This document shows positions 5,921 through 6,622 of a stretch of 6,622 nt of DNA, in pieces (position 1 is the first letter of the stretch; every line of letters begins with the position of its first letter). The DNA comes from Burkholderiaceae bacterium (GTDB lineage: Bacteria; Pseudomonadota; Gammaproteobacteria; Burkholderiales; Burkholderiaceae). The DNA is taken from positions 1-6,622 of the forward strand of contig CANHLB010000098.1 in assembly GCA_947461335.1 (NCBI GenBank), read 5' to 3'. Below the pieces are notes generated by a model that saw only the letters and a program-made list of their open reading frames with translations, was not told the DNA's origin and searched no databases. Made by a program: the position numbers and the translations under genes.

Positions 5921-6622
5921 ATGTTTAGCTACCGACATGCGTTTCATGCTGGCAGTCATGCTGACATTCTGAAACACTTCATACTCATTCATCTGGTTGA
6001 ATACCTTCAGGAAAAGCCTGGCGCCCTAACGATGATTGATACTCATGCTGGAGCTGGGGTTTACAGCCTACAAGATGGCTTTGCTGCAGTAAGTAAAGAA
6101 GCTGAAGGTGGAATTTACCGCCTCTTAGACTTTATAAAAAAGGGAAGTCCGATTCCAGAGAGCATTCAAAAGTATCTGAAATGTATTTTGGCAGAAGATA
6201 ATGAGGGGGAGCTTACTAACTATCCCGGCTCACCTTTCATTCTAGCTAGCTTACTAAGGCCACAAGATAGGCTGAAGTTATTTGAACTGCATCCTAAAGA
6301 GATTGATATTCTGCGACACAATATCCGTCAGCTCAAGCAAGCAAAGCAAATCGATGTATATGCTGAAGATGGCTTTTCTAGACTCAAAGGTCTGTTACCA
6401 CCACCAAGCAGACGCGGCTTAGTACTGATAGACCCATCATATGAAGACAAGCAAGATTATCGACATCTTGAAGTCGCAATAGAAGAAGCCCTTCAACGCT
6501 TTGTAACGGGCTGCTATGCTATTTGGTATCCAACCCTTTCAAGAAGGGAGTCAGCAGCATTGCCAGATCGAATGAAGAAAATTGCGACTGCTCATAAACG
6601 TTCTTGGCTTCATGCGGAATTA
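5921..6622 (+). CDS. rlmJ: 23S rRNA (adenine(2030)-N6)-methyltransferase RlmJ, 3' end beyond window
   Basis: The frame is open from the ATG at 5921 to the right edge: 234 codons of a protein usually about 280 residues long, so roughly the last 45 are missing. RlmJ uses S-adenosylmethionine to methylate N6 of A2030 in naked 23S rRNA. The N-terminus M-F-S-Y-R-H-A-F-H-A-G-S-H-A-D-I-L-K-H is nearly identical to that of E. coli RlmJ as I remember it. The SAM-binding motif I is D40-T-H-A-G-A-G46. The helical insert ends with Y101-P-G-S-P105, an E-L-H-P segment follows, then E149-D150-G-F, and the catalytic motif IV is D171-P-S-Y174 where the textbook form is D-P-P-Y. Y-A-I-W-Y-P, typical of RlmJ, follows. 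It begins 6 bp after the PAP2 stop without a strong ribosome site, so coupling to the upstream gene is likely. Identity is highly confident from the motif series. Confidence 0.95.
   Translation, partial: MFSYRHAFHAGSHADILKHFILIHLVEYLQEKPGALTMIDTHAGAGVYSLQDGFAAVSKEAEGGIYRLLDFIKKGSPIPESIQKYLKCILAEDNEGELTNYPGSPFILASLLRPQDRLKLFELHPKEIDILRHNIRQLKQAKQIDVYAEDGFSRLKGLLPPPSRRGLVLIDPSYEDKQDYRHLEVAIEEALQRFVTGCYAIWYPTLSRRESAALPDRMKKIATAHKRSWLHAEL

Overview
The window looks like a piece of a beta-proteobacterial chromosome, most likely Polynucleobacter or a close relative in the Burkholderiaceae. This rests on moderate-to-low GC, very tight gene packing, and an RlmJ and envelope-gene set that resemble that group. 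The placement comes from recognising the proteins and was not tested by any search. I see no mobile element, CRISPR array, tRNA or rRNA, and there is no gene-free stretch longer than about 50 bases.

Layout. Bases 1-396 (+) are the 3' end of a P1B-type heavy-metal ATPase, probably a copper exporter. It converges, with a 7-bp gap, on a minus-strand gene (404-1201, possibly starting at 1258) for a DUF3047-type lipoprotein. A 48-bp divergent region separates that gene from a plus-strand run of five tightly spaced genes: an ArnT/PMT-like membrane glycosyltransferase (1250-2746), a UPF0104 / lysylphosphatidylglycerol-synthase-TM-like membrane protein (2796-3839), a family 9 (heptosyltransferase-like) glycosyltransferase (3858-5117), a PAP2 membrane phosphatase (5123-5914), and rlmJ, the 23S rRNA adenine-N6 methyltransferase (5921 to the right edge, incomplete). 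The intergenic gaps are 49, 18, 5 and 6 bp, so one transcript is plausible.

How the genes may work together. The first four operon genes are all envelope or lipid-linked functions: a polyprenyl-phosphate-sugar-dependent transferase, a flippase-like integral membrane protein, a nucleotide-sugar GT-B transferase that may sit on the inner membrane, and a lipid (pyro)phosphate phosphatase. Together they fit a small module that builds or decorates a glycolipid (lipid A/LPS core or another lipid-linked glycan). The module contains no GT2-type enzyme to make the polyprenyl-phosphate sugar donor, so that would have to be encoded elsewhere. RlmJ is a housekeeping ribosome modifier that appears to share the transcript. 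The most notable details are a Ser where the GT9 family normally has its catalytic Asp, an acidic, His-containing insert in the UPF0104 protein, a Phe in place of the copper-ligand Tyr in the ATPase, and an ambiguous, possibly overlapping divergent start for the lipoprotein.
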